Assembly: GCA_011799875.1 (NCBI GenBank)
Contig: CM022301.1
Span: forward strand, 211,627,888 to 211,691,887
DNA: 64,000 nt
Reading direction: 5' to 3'
From: Thinopyrum elongatum
Lineage: Eukaryota > Streptophyta > Magnoliopsida > Poales > Poaceae
Both the position numbers and the translations under genes were made by a program. Positions 22,723 to 33,120 of this stretch are shown here, in pieces; position 1 is the stretch's first letter, and each line of letters starts with the position of its first letter. The notes beneath the pieces are model-generated. The model searched no databases and was not told the DNA's origin. It worked only from the letters and a program-made list of their open reading frames with translations.

Positions 22723-22785
22723 GGGGCGCACCCTACCTAGCACCGCCCCAGCTTCCTCTAAGGCGGTGCACCATGGGTGCGCCCC
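22723..22785. repeat. Nested perfect inverted repeat (hairpin)
   Basis: Outer arms GGGGCGCACCC (22723-22733) and GGGTGCGCCCC (22775-22785) are perfectly complementary. Inside them CACCGCC (22741-22747) pairs with GGCGGTG (22762-22768). It ends 24 bp before the LTR of element A. Confidence 0.85.
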
Positions 22786-22809
22786 AACCACTAGTATGCC
22801 ATCATACCA

Positions 22810-23727
22810 TGTGATGGTGTCCTGGATTAGGGGGTACTCACCACGTCGGCCTATTATTCATGGGTCGGGCCGAGGACCATCGACAACCGAAGAATGGGCC
22901 ACATTGGCGATGGCCCTCGACGTACTCAAGATAGAATCCTCTGAAGACTTGGCATGTATTCAAATATTCGGCATGTTTATCTCAAGATGTAACTGACCAT
23001 GTGTAACCCTAGGTGCCCCTCGGCCCCTATATAAGACGAGGGTTTAGGTCCATAGAAGCAGGTTAGATTCATTCATACGATCTTGATGTAGACCATCCTG
23101 TACATTGTACCCCATCCACAATCAATACAATACAAGCAGGATGTAGGGTTTTACCTCTTCAAGAGAGCCCAAACCTGGGTAAATATTGTGTCTATCTACT
23201 TCTTGTTACCATCAAGTCAAGATCACCAGCTCGGGACCCCCTACCCGAGATCTGACGGATTTAGCCCCGACATTGGTGGCCCATACAGGTTCCGCTGTGT
23301 GGTCACGAAGGCTCGATGGCTCATCTCTGGATCGACGATAACATTGGCTAGACATTCTTCCCCGGAAAAAATTTTACCCTCGGCAGGCATCGTGCTACAT
23401 GCCGATTCGACTACCCACCTCGTCCATGTCGAGAATCTTGCTCCAGGCCAGACCATTTGGTTTGGCAATCTGGAGTACGTATGCCGCCCACTCCCGTGGT
23501 GAACTTGGTTTTTCGGGTTGTGTGTTAGACCAAACTGAGGATATCGCCAACGCAACCGTCCTAGCACCAGGCATCTCGGACCCGAGCATTACCCCGTCGG
23601 ATCAAGCTTCAAATCTGACCATCGAAAACCCCGAGGTTGTGTCAGGTGGAACCTCGCGCAAACTTCAACTAAGCCCCGCCTACTGTCAAGAGATGGGCGA
23701 GGACTCTTAGCCCGAACTATTTTTCTA
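22810..23727 (+). mobile_element. Element A: LTR retrotransposon, 5' end only
   Basis: LTR from TGTGATGGTGTCC (22810) to CCCCGACA (23272), 463 bp, with TATATAAG at 23028-23035. A PBS-like TTGGTGGCCCATACAGG starts at 23273. Internal sequence (23290-23727) encodes pieces such as IVLHADSTTHLVHVENL and FGNLEYV, shared with element B and probably the start of its gag-like ORF, but frame-broken here. The element is cut at 23727 by the copia insertion; its remainder lies outside the window. Confidence 0.75.
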
Positions 23728-23838
23728 TGTAGCTTACCAGCTAGTACCAGTCTAAGAGTCACACAGGTTCCTAAATATGCAAAGCATACTATCTGGCACA
23801 CTAGTGAAACTCGCTCACTCTCTCTCTCTCTCCCTCTC

Positions 23839-23881
<43 letters not shown>

Positions 23882-24188
23882 CTCTCTCTCTCAAAGTGAG
23901 TTGCTTCATGAAGTAGTACTAGTTTGTATAGCTCAAATGGTTGCTTGGCTTGTATTGAAGCTGGATGGACTGATTTACAATCGGAGTGTGGTGCTCCTTA
24001 TATAGGAGAAACCAAACCTACTATGGGGCTGGATGAAGTCACGGCTTACCTATTTGTTGATGGTACGTCATTGCTGACCTCATCTAGTAAACAGTAAGAA
24101 CAACTTGCCGACCTACAGCTGCTACTTCCTAGCTAAGTAAGCATTGCCGCTAGTGTTGCATGCCATCGGAGACATGGTTGAGCCCACA
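23728..24188 (-). repeat. Copia 3' LTR (inferred limits)
   Basis: On the minus strand the LTR begins TGTGGGCTCAACC at 24188 directly after the polypurine tract. It carries CTCCTATATAAGGAG (near 23995-24009) as promoter and a long GA repeat in the transcribed leader, and it ends at ...GCTACA (23728). About 461 bp. Confidence 0.62.
23816..23893. repeat. (CT)n microsatellite in the copia LTR
   Basis: About 78 bp of nearly pure CT (GA on the element's sense strand), just downstream of the LTR TATA box, with a few CC, TAT and CG interruptions. Confidence 0.95.
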
Positions 24189-25031
24189 ATCTCCCCCTCA
24201 ACCTTGTCGAAGGAGCTTGATGTTGATGATGCCGACCTTGTCGCGTAGCTCCATGAATCAGATGCGACTAAGTGCCTTCGTCAAGATGTCCGCCTTCTGC
24301 TCACCAATCCTAATGAATTCCACGACCACCATGCCTTTCTAGACATAGTCACATATGAAGTGATATCAGAGATTGATGTGCTTGTTGTGGTCGTGAAGCA
24401 CTAGGTACTTGCAGAGGGAAATTGCCAACTTGTTGTTGATGAAGATGAGTATAGGGGCGGTGTCTTGATTCAGCATCTCGCCAAGAAGGCGAGCAAGCCA
24501 GATGCCTTGACATGCCGCTGTAGCTGTCATGATGTACTCCGCCTCGCACGAAGACGCGGCGAGAACCTTCTACCTCACTGATTGCCAGCTGACGGGACTA
24601 CTCCCGAGAAGGAATAGCCCACCCGAGGTGCTTTTTCGGGAGTCCACGTCACCAGCGTGGTCGGGGTCACTGTAGCCGACCAAGCTCTCGCCATTGCCAT
24701 GATGATACATGCATCCATGCGTGAGTGTACCCGCAATGTACCAGAGTAGGTGCTTGACGGTAGCGAGTGATCGCTTGCCGGGGCTTCCATGAACCTACAC
24801 AGGTATCCGACAACAAACTTGATGTCCAGTCAGGTGTGCAAGAGGTACCTGAGACTCCCGATGATGTTGCGGTAGAGCATAGCATCGACCACCTTCTCGG
24901 AGCTATCCTTGTGAGCTTCAGCCGTGCCTCCATTGGAGTGTGCACGACATGGCAGTCCTTTATGCCTACTCGCTCGGTCATCTTGGCGGTCTAGGTTGCC
25001 TGCATGATCGTGATGCGACCACCCTCTTGGT
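24189..25031 (-). pseudogene. Copia RNase H region (several frameshifts)
   Basis: Minus-strand fragments in changing frames match the C-terminal part of copia pol: a segment VVHTPMEARLKL and FMEAP-type sequence, then a region with TWTPEKAPRVGYSF before the polypurine tract. The RNase H is not readable in one frame, so this end of pol is dead. Confidence 0.65.
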
Positions 25032-25499
25032 TCACCTCCAGCCCGAGGTAGTACCGGAGCAGCCCGAGGTCGTCATGCTGAAGAGATGAAGCATCTCTCC
25101 CTTGAAGCATTGAACCTGTTCAGGCTTTGCCCCGACGATGAGCAGGTCATCGATGTAGATGCCAATGATGAGCAGCGTATTTGTGGTGCCACACGAGTAC
25201 ACGCCATGCTCAAAAGCATTGCGAGAGAACACAAGGGATGCAAGGCTTGCATCGAGCTTGGCGTTCCATGCCCTTGGGGCTTGCCCGAGACCGTACAGGG
25301 CCTTGTGTAGGCAGTACACGCCCTGCTCATGGTTCTTGGCAACAAACCCTGGTGGCTGGGAGACATACACCTCCTCGTTAAGGTCTCCATTGAGGAACTC
25401 TGACTGGACGTCCATGTGGTGTACCTCCCACCCGCAGTGAGCAGCCACCGCAAGGATGAGCCGCACAAACTCCAGAGTTGCCATCGGAGCAAAGTGTTC
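25032..25499 (-). pseudogene. Copia reverse transcriptase, main part
   Basis: A minus-strand frame with the copia RT signature: HHMDVQSEFLNGDL (first catalytic aspartate), VYVSQPPGF, and the active site YIDDLLIVG with YIDD at 25146-25157. The N-terminal part of the domain sits 29.6 kb away at 55132-55390. The reading frame is restored if the Athila-like insertion and one target duplication are removed. After the active site the frame is lost. Confidence 0.87.
25495..25499. repeat. Target duplication TGTTC of Athila-like element 1, left
   Basis: TGTTC precedes the LTR edge at 25500; AGTTC follows the other edge at 55127-55131. Four of five bases match, and the left copy keeps the copia RT frame, so the right copy probably carries a later substitution. 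Confidence 0.72.
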
Positions 25500-25876
25500 T
25501 GATGTCTACTACGCAACCTTCTTCTTGTAGACTCGTGTTGGGCCTCCAAGCACAGAGTTTTGTCGGACAGTAGCAAATTTCCCTCAAGTGGATGACCTAA
25601 GGTTTATCAATCCGTGGGAAGCGTAGGATGAAGATGGTCTCTCTCAAACAACCCTGCAACCAAATAATAAAGAGTCTCTTGTGTCCCCAACACACCCAAT
25701 ACAATGATAAATTGTATAGGTGCACTAGTTCGGCGAAGAGATGGTGATACAAGTGCAATATGGATAGTAGATATAGGTTTTTGTAATCTGAAAATATAAA
25801 AACAGCAAGGTAACTAGTAACAAAAGTGAGCAAAAACGATATTGCAATGCTTGGAAACAAGGCCTAGGGTTCATAC
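25500..25876 (-). repeat. 3' LTR of Athila-like element 1, distal piece
   Basis: Matches 53462-53838 closely. It is broken after CATAC (25872-25876) by the 4.1-kb-LTR element and resumes with CATAC at 47552. Confidence 0.9.
25872..25876. repeat. Target-site duplication CATAC, left copy
   Basis: Identical 5-mer at 47552-47556. The uninterrupted LTR copy at 53834-53838 reads CATAC followed by TTTCACTAG, which confirms the insertion point. Confidence 0.93.
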
Positions 25877-28800
25877 TGTGATGCCCCCGGATTAATTGTG
25901 CACTAATCATACACGCAAATGCACACGATCAAGCCTAAGGACTCACTTGAAGATATCACAACAATACTCTAAAACATAAACAAAGACATACAAGCTTTAT
26001 ATTACAAGCCAGGGCCTCGAGGGCTCGAATACATAAGCTCGAAGTCATACAAGCATCAACGGAAGCATCAGATATCTGAGTACAGACATAAGTTAACAGA
26101 GAAGCCTTAAGAAAGGCGGAGCAAAAATAAAAGCTACGATCGAAAGGTGCAGGCCTCCTGCCTGGGACCCTCCGATCCTACTCCTGGCCGTCGGCAAGCT
26201 CGTAGTAGTATCCACCCTCGGGGTAGTAATGGTAGTCGTCGGCGGGGGCAGCGGTCTCTGGGGCTCCGTCATCTGGTTGCACCAAACGGATATGGGGAGA
26301 AAAAGAAAGCAAAGCAATCGTGAGTACTCATCCGAAGTACTCAGCAAGCAAGGATCTACACTACATATGCAACATTATCAAACGGAGGCTGTATATGTGG
26401 ACTGGGCGGCAGAAATGACAGAATAGAGAGAAGGCCTAGTCCTATCGAAGACTAGCATCTTCATCATCTTCAAGCTTCTTCAGCGGTCTTGCAGCATTAG
26501 AAGAGTGTAGATAGCACAGTATAAAGTAGTAGTAATGTTATCAACCTCACCCAGAGATCCTTCCTCGACTCCCTGCGAGAAAGCAATCTCAGAGCCACAT
26601 ATCCAGGTATCATCTCAAGTTCTAGTTGTATCGATCGGGATACAACTCCGAGTGTCCGTTACCGTAGGACAGGCTATCGATAGATGTTTTGTTCCCTGCA
26701 GGGGTGCACCAACTTACCCACCACGCTCGCTTAACTCCGGCCAGACACACTTTCCTGGGTCATGCCCGACCTCGGCCAAACGATACACCGCAACCCTACC
26801 TACAGCTCAGCAGAGAGGTCCCCGTTGGTCTATATCCTAAGCGCTCAGGGGTCTTGGGCCATCGCCCTGTGCCCTCCGGGTCGTTGCGCACACGGCGAAT
26901 CTTGGTACCACCCCTCAGGATGGCGCCGGCCCAGCCGTGCCACGATGCTGAACTGGACGTCTGACAGAGCTTTCGGCTGATGCATACGATGCAGAGTTCC
27001 CATAACTTTTCCCACGTGATGGTTAGTGCTATCAGGCCAGAGGCCTGCGCGGATCAAATATCCAAATCGTTAGTGGATTAGGGGCTTGCAGTAACGAGCA
27101 GAGACTCACGATCGATGTGACCCCGTCGCTCCGTCTCGAGGACTTGTGGCAAGGGATAAGAACGCCCGGCCACGCCTCGTGTTCATCTCTCGGGTAACCT
27201 CCAGGTTAACCCGTGTTCACATCACTCGCGGGTACCCCTCATGGTTGACCCGCCTTTCAAGTAACAGTTGTAAAGCCCAAGTATCGGTGTGTCCATAACA
27301 TCTGGGGAATCCGAGGTATCACCCTCGTTGGATTCCTACTCGATGTAACTGTCAAGGTGAACTCGGAGGAATCACCCTCGATGGGTTCACACTTGAGGTG
27401 TTGCACGACAGCGTCGTTATCGGGAGTGGTGAAAGAGGAATCACCCTCGATGACCACAACCGATGAACTAACCTACAAGGTTAACATCAGAAGTGCTGAC
27501 GAGGTATCACCCTCGGCACTCGATAGTAACCCAGTGGTGTCGTACAACTAAGGGGGTGATGTGCGGTGCCGGGGCCTGGTCTTCGATCCCGTTGATCGGG
27601 TCTTCTGATAATCCAGCGGGGCAGTTGGGTCAAAGTGGGGTCTCTGATGGGTCACTAACCAGCCTATACTAAGCAGTTTGGTTACCAGGCAGGTATCAAC
27701 AGTAGTTATAAAAATAGGCTATGCAATAGATTAGGAGCAATTAATTACAGTAGCAAAATCTAATACAAGCATGAGAGAATAGAATGGGCGATATCGGGAG
27801 GATCAAAGGGGGGGCTTGCCTGGTTGCTCGGTGGCAAAGGCAGGGTCGTCAACGGTGTCGTCGGGCTCATGAGCTGTGTCGGTCTCGGGAACTGCGTCTG
27901 TAGCGGTGTCTACTGAGAGAGAAGAGGGGGAGGAAACTGATAAATAAATGGCAAACATATGCAACACAGAGCATGCTATGCTAACGTGCAGTGCAGGGTT
28001 GCCTAAAAACATGTCTAAGTCATATTAGTTATTTTAGGATTAAAGTTTGATTTATTAACCGGTGTATATGCACTATTCACCTACCGGAAACAGTCTAAAA
28101 GTTGCGGGTTCACCTCCGTAGAGGATCCCGACACGGAAACAGACGGCACGATCAACTTCGTCTCGTCGTTCTGATCAACTTTCATGTAGAAAGTTTTTTG
28201 ATCCGAGCTACGGTTTATTTTCTATGAATTTTCAAAGTTTTACTGAATTTCTGGAATTATTTTAATTAACAGAAATGGATTATTGCGTCAGCATGATGTC
28301 ACTGTGACGTCAGCAGTCAGCTGACCAGTTGACTGGTCAAACCTGACCAGTGGGTCCCGCATGTCAGTGTCACAGTAGTTAATTAGGGATTAACTAAACT
28401 AACTACAGATTAATTAGGGGATGGGCTCCATTAGTCAGTGACTGATTAGTGAATTAATTAGCTATTTAGATTAATTTGCATTTTAATTAGTATTTCTATT
28501 TATTTTTAAAATGTTTTTGCGGTGGGGCCCGCGTGTCAGTGACACTGGTTGCCCAGTCAGCAGAGCTGACTGGTCAACGGACCCCACTGGGGCCCAATGG
28601 CAGTGGCGCTGGGGGCGGACCCCAGCTGGCCAAATCGGCGCCGGCCACCGGAAACGTGCCGGCGAGCTCCCACGGCGGCGCTCTCACCGGAGGGCGTTGG
28701 AAACGCTCTACGCTGGGCCGTTTCGCGCGATTCCAGCTGCGTTCGATCGGGCACTTCACCCCGCGTCGGTTGGTGGCGGTGCCGGACCAAATGGTCGCCG

Positions 28801-29975
28801 GAAACGGCGACGGCGGCATTCGGGAGGTTTTTGCAACAGCGCAACCGGGCACGGCAAAGCAAGCTAAAGGGGTTGTTGGACTCCTGCGAGCTCCAGAAAC
28901 ACGACGGCGTGCTCGGACGTGAGCTTGGCCGAGTGTGGCCGTGACGGCGAAGCGAACGGCGGCGATGAGTACGGCAAAGGCGGGACTGCTGGCTAGGAAG
29001 CTTGCGCGGGCAAACGGAGAGAAAAGCACGGGGGAGGAGCTCACCGTGTGGCTCACGAAAGGCCTGCGGGGGCTTAGGAGCGTAGAACGGCGACGACCTC
29101 GGTGGCCGAAGGTTGGGGATGAGCCCGAAGCGGGAGCTGCGAGGTGCCTCAGCTCGTGCTCGTGGACGGTGACAAAGAAGACGACACCGGCGAAGAAGTG
29201 GGACACTGAGGTGAGGTGAGGTCGTGACGGTGGCCGCGGCGGAGCGGCAGCGCGGCTGCGGAGGCGCTCGGCAGAGGGAAGAGAGGTGAGCGTGAGGGGA
29301 AGGAGAGGGGAAGAAGTGGCCAGGGAGGACCAGGGGGAAGGACGAGGGGTCCTTATCCACGGCGAGCGCGGCGCGCGGTGTCGAGCGGCGAGCAGGGGGG
29401 CCGGGGTGCGGGCGCGTATGTGCAGAGGGCGACAGCGAGCGTGGGAGGAGCAGTAAGGAGGCGACATGGGGAGTGGGCTGGGCCGCCCTATAGACTTAGG
29501 CCCAGGCACAGTGGGCATTTTCCTTTTTTTTTTTTTCTCTTTTCTGTTTTCTTCTTTTATTTCTGTTTTGCAAATAGTTTAGCCACCAATTAAGTTTTTC
29601 AAAATATGTGACTTAGCCCAATATTTACAGTGCAATATTAGTCACTGCTAGAAAATGGTTTGATGTCCATATCTTTTCATTTGGATTTTATTTAATTATA
29701 AATGGATTAAATACTTCTGTTTTGCTGCTGTTTCTTGCTGTTAGAGTCATTTAACTAACTCAATTAATATTGATTATGTTTTTATAATTGCTTCTGGATT
29801 ATTTGCAGTAGTATGAACATTTTTGATTTGCTGTTTAAAGAAATAAATATTTGACTTTATTTCTAGTATGAATTTGAAGTTGGATTTGGGACAAGTGGCA
29901 TTTTGACTTAGTAAAATATGATGTCATGGCGCATTAATTAGCTTGATGACAGGGTTAACATCTAGGGATGTTACA
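25877..29975 (-). repeat. 3' LTR (4.1 kb) of the long-LTR element
   Basis: From TGTGATGCCCCCGG to GGGATGTTACA. About 28500-29500 is GC-rich (65-70% by eye); the flanks are AT-rich. Frames of 110-314 residues in the GC-rich part occur on both strands and are low-complexity, so I do not call genes. It keeps the intact site (near 26050) into which the CACTA element inserted in the sister LTR. Confidence 0.9.
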
Positions 29976-29993
29976 AATCTCCTCAACTACAAG

Positions 29994-30012
29994 AAATCTC
30001 GTCCCGAGATTT
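29994..30012 (-). other. Stem-loop before the polypurine tract
   Basis: AAATCTC (29994-30000), 5-base loop, GAGATTT (30006-30012). The same arms occur at 900-919 in the outer chromovirus, at the same place relative to the 3' LTR. Confidence 0.75.
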
Positions 30013-32620
30013 AAGTGGGGAAGAAAAGGGTAACCTCGGGAGAACTGACACTTACAGGGTTAATTATCTGGTGAACAATTCAGGGAATGTGGCAGAAGTA
30101 CCTCTCGAGTTGAAACTTTGGAAAACATCGATAGCAAAGTATGAATTTACAATAGGAAGTTTCAAGCGAATGGACAAACGATCGATACCTGAACAGAGTG
30201 GGAGAAGGGGGTTCAGAGCATCGGGAATAGATCATCTCTCGGAGGATGGCTCGTGATATCACACAAAGCCAAGAGCATATGATACTTCGGAATCAAAGAT
30301 ATATAGGAGAGTCAGGTTGCGATCCTGTGGAACTGTGATGAGGATCGTTCGAGAGTAGGGAGAACGGTGACATCTGATCGGTCACGACAACAAGGTATGT
30401 CAGAGGATAGTCTGTCAGCTATGTCGGTAACAACATCGGTACCAAGGGCGAGGGACGAAGAGAACCATTTTCCTGCTCGTTGAACGAGGCGGACCAATAG
30501 GCAAAGTTCTCGTCCATCGGTGGTTACCGGTATGTCATCAACAATAGTAACGGGGTCTCCTGACAGGGTTGTACGCCGAGGTGTTTACATAAGCAGGGAA
30601 TTATTTCTGCTTATATCATATAGAACACAAGAAAGGTTAAACAAACCAATGGAAAGAAAATGTAATAATACATAAGTATCAAGAGCATATCTCTCCCAAG
30701 GAAGGCAGACCATGATATCCATGACAGGATAGCAAGTGGATCACCATTTAGGTAAAAGGAAGTATTACGAATTAAATTCATAACTTGGGATAAGTCAAAG
30801 ATGTTGACAATGATCACAACACGATTTATCGAAAGGTTTCAGAAAGATGTAATTGAACCATAACATGATCAAGCAGAAGAAGTAGGGAAGCAGAAGGTCA
30901 ATGTGTTATAGGGTGGATTTGATTCGCTTATTGGTGTTCTCGGTGGACAAACCACCCAGAACCCGTGGAAGGGCTAAATCGGTGAGGAGTATTACTCCGA
31001 TAAGATTTCATAAGAGGTAGTGCAATGACACGATATCCTCGAGATAACAGGGGGCAATACTCGAAGGTTGATCAGAATAGAGGTTGGACAGGTGAAATGA
31101 TCTGCAGAGGACAAATATTTTAACCTATCTGAGGGATGGAATCAAGGAGAAGATATGGTCGGAACCACGAGTGCAAAGGATCAATTCACAGATACGAGAT
31201 GAATTAGTACCAAGGAAATAATTATTTTTACGAGCAGCTTCCATGATAAGTTCTACATCGGGTCCATGAGCATGAACACAAAGGTTCAAGGTCGACTCCC
31301 ACTTCTTCAATGCATAACCTTTCATTCACTTCTCATCTTTGAAGAAGTTGTAGAGTTGAAAATTTATCCGACGGAACGCGACTAGATATATTTCGTATAA
31401 CTTTCAATTCATACAGAATAGGGAAGGCGTATGTTCAACCCATCGGGGCATCTTAGGAACATATACCTCAAACTGCAGGAGTAATGAACTCAAGCTCGGA
31501 AGCAGAGCAAGGTTGACAAAGCAGAGGATACCATTTACCAAAGGCGTTATGTATCCGAGAAAAGGACTCGCAACATTATTGAATATGAAAGACTTTGTCG
31601 GATAATAACCCAACAAAAGATCAGTTGGTCAGCAAAGGATCTGATGTGAGTATCGGTACTCAATAGAAGAAGAAGAATGCAAAGGCATCAGATTGTAGAA
31701 GAAACTGAATAATTCGGTGTTCAATTATAAAGGGTTTATGATTTACAAAGCAAGGGATCAGAAGGAGACGCTCGGATAAAAAGATGGGTAAGTAGAATGG
31801 AACTAGATGGACAATCATTTGCAACTTGATTGCCCGAGAACCCGCTCAGGTCCAAATGATGTCTGAGCAGGAAGAACAAATTTGAGGGTTCGACTGATGA
31901 TTGCGAGAATTCCCAACACAATGAATCAAGGAGCTCAAAATGATAGAGGCAAAGGAGGTTAATGAATTTTGCTAGACATATGGAATTAACCATAATGTGC
32001 GCAAGCAAGACTTTCCAAAGCAATTGGTTGCAGAGGGTTCTCGAAAGAACGAATAGCATTATGAAGTATTTTGAGAAACACATTAACAACTGGGGATGAA
32101 CGAATCCCCGGTAAGTATGAAGATTTACTCGTAGGTGTTTTCACGCAGAAAGGAACTGCAAGGCAGTAAGTTCGAAGAATTCTCGAATTAACGAAGAGTA
32201 TTATGGGGTATCTTGTACATACAGAAGTAACTGGGAATGAAGATTCAAACAGCAAGGATGTGTAGTTGTTCACGGGGATCATCGGTAGTAGGGAACTGGC
32301 AAAGCAGTGGGCAAAATGGTCTCGGGAAACTTCGAGGAGTATCTACAGAGTCTTCTGATGAAGCAGACGATCATCTGTGGTGAAGGGGCTCTCCGGGATG
32401 AAGTGGTTACGAGAACCTAATGTCAGAGTTAGCAAAATCATTTAACCCGAATAGAAGGGAGATCAGAGTCCTAGAGTATAGACAAGGAATAAAAGATCCT
32501 AACACCAACCAGTTGGCGACGTGGGCCCGTAAGCCACACAACCAAGTTAGTAAAACAATTTTGGACGACTAGACTGAACTTCGGCCAAGGAGTTGGAAAG
32601 GGGTTTCCTACAGGCAGTCG

Positions 32621-32633
32621 GCTCTGATACCAA
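32621..32633 (-). other. Primer-binding site, initiator tRNA-Met type
   Basis: On the minus strand TGGTATCAGAGCC follows the LTR end by a few bases. It is the standard plant retroelement site complementary to initiator methionine tRNA. It fixes the element's orientation. Confidence 0.88.
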
Positions 32634-32635
32634 CC

Positions 32636-32812
32636 TGTGACGCCCCCGACTTAATCGTGCACTAATCATACACGCAAATGCACACGATCAAGCCTAAGAA
32701 CTCACTTGAAGATATCACAACACAACTCTAAAACATAAACAAAGACATACAAGCTTTATATTACAAGCCAGGGCCTCGAAGGCTCGAATACATAAGCTTC
32801 AAGTCATACAAG
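32636..32812 (-). repeat. 5' LTR of the long-LTR element, distal piece
   Basis: TGTGACGCCCCCGAC and following match 25877-26053. It is cut after CATACAAG by the CACTA element and resumes at 43601. Confidence 0.9.
32810..32812. repeat. CACTA target-site duplication AAG, left
   Basis: AAG directly before CACTAC and again at 43601-43603 after GTAGTG. The sister LTR has a single CATACAAGCATCA at the corresponding place (near 26047). Confidence 0.95.
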
Positions 32813-32827
32813 CACTACTGGAATCAG

Positions 32828-33120
32828 GGATTTTGCCGTCTGCTAGCAGACAGCAAAGAAGGTCTTTGCCATCAGGTACCAAAAAGCAGACGGCAAACAA
32901 TTGGCAGACGGCAAAAACGGTCTTTGCCATCTGTCACTTCTTTGCCGTCAGCTGGCTGACGGCAAAGAATCTTTGCCGTCAGCTGTCTAACGGCAAAGAG
33001 AGAGGTGCCCCCCAGTAACGAGCCGATTAGAAAAACTTAACGCCCCCCTCTTTGCCGTCTGCTAGCAGACGGCAAAGATAAAAAAAAGCGGACGGCAAAG
33101 CCTCGGCGGACAGCAAAGGC
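32828..33120. repeat. Left subterminal repeat zone of the CACTA element
   Basis: More than ten copies of a motif close to TTTGCCGTCTGC or GCAGACGGCAAAG, in both orientations, some arranged as near palindromes (for example near 33050-33080). Counterpart at 43030-43585. In En/Spm such repeats bind TNPA and pair the ends for excision. Confidence 0.9.

Larger units (their letters stand above)
19950..22809. other. Island without recognised transposon ends, holding gene fragments
   Basis: About 2.9 kb of moderately AT-rich sequence between the outer gypsy LTR and element A. It holds an I29-like fragment (minus), a GATA microsatellite, a two-exon DUF632-like fragment (plus) and a strong hairpin. 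I see nothing else that can be supported in 19950-20600, 20800-21930 or 22340-22720. It could be remnant genic DNA or a captured mosaic. Confidence 0.5.
23728..25499 (-). mobile_element. Ty1/copia element, left part (3' LTR, RNase H, RT)
   Basis: Left part of a copia element on the minus strand, continued at 55127-57479 beyond the Athila-like insertion. The 3' LTR lies at 23728-24188, preceded in element orientation by the polypurine tract GAGGGGGAGAT. The left LTR edge (TGTAGC/...GGGCCACA-type ends) is inferred from TG...CA rules; its partner LTR is outside the window. Confidence 0.82.
29976..32635 (-). other. Internal region of the long-LTR element, noncoding
   Basis: 2.66 kb with only short unsupported frames on either strand and no recognisable gag, protease, RT or integrase segment. 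At its 3' end (in element orientation) is the stem-loop AAATCTCGGGACGAGATTT (29994-30012) and a purine-rich stretch touching the LTR. It seems to serve only as packaged RNA between the priming sites. Confidence 0.65.

Noticed and set aside
28511..29518. Long frames on both strands in the 4.1-kb LTR
   Set aside because: GC-rich composition keeps several frames open at once. The other LTR copy has indels of 10 and 14 bp in the same part, so no frame is conserved.
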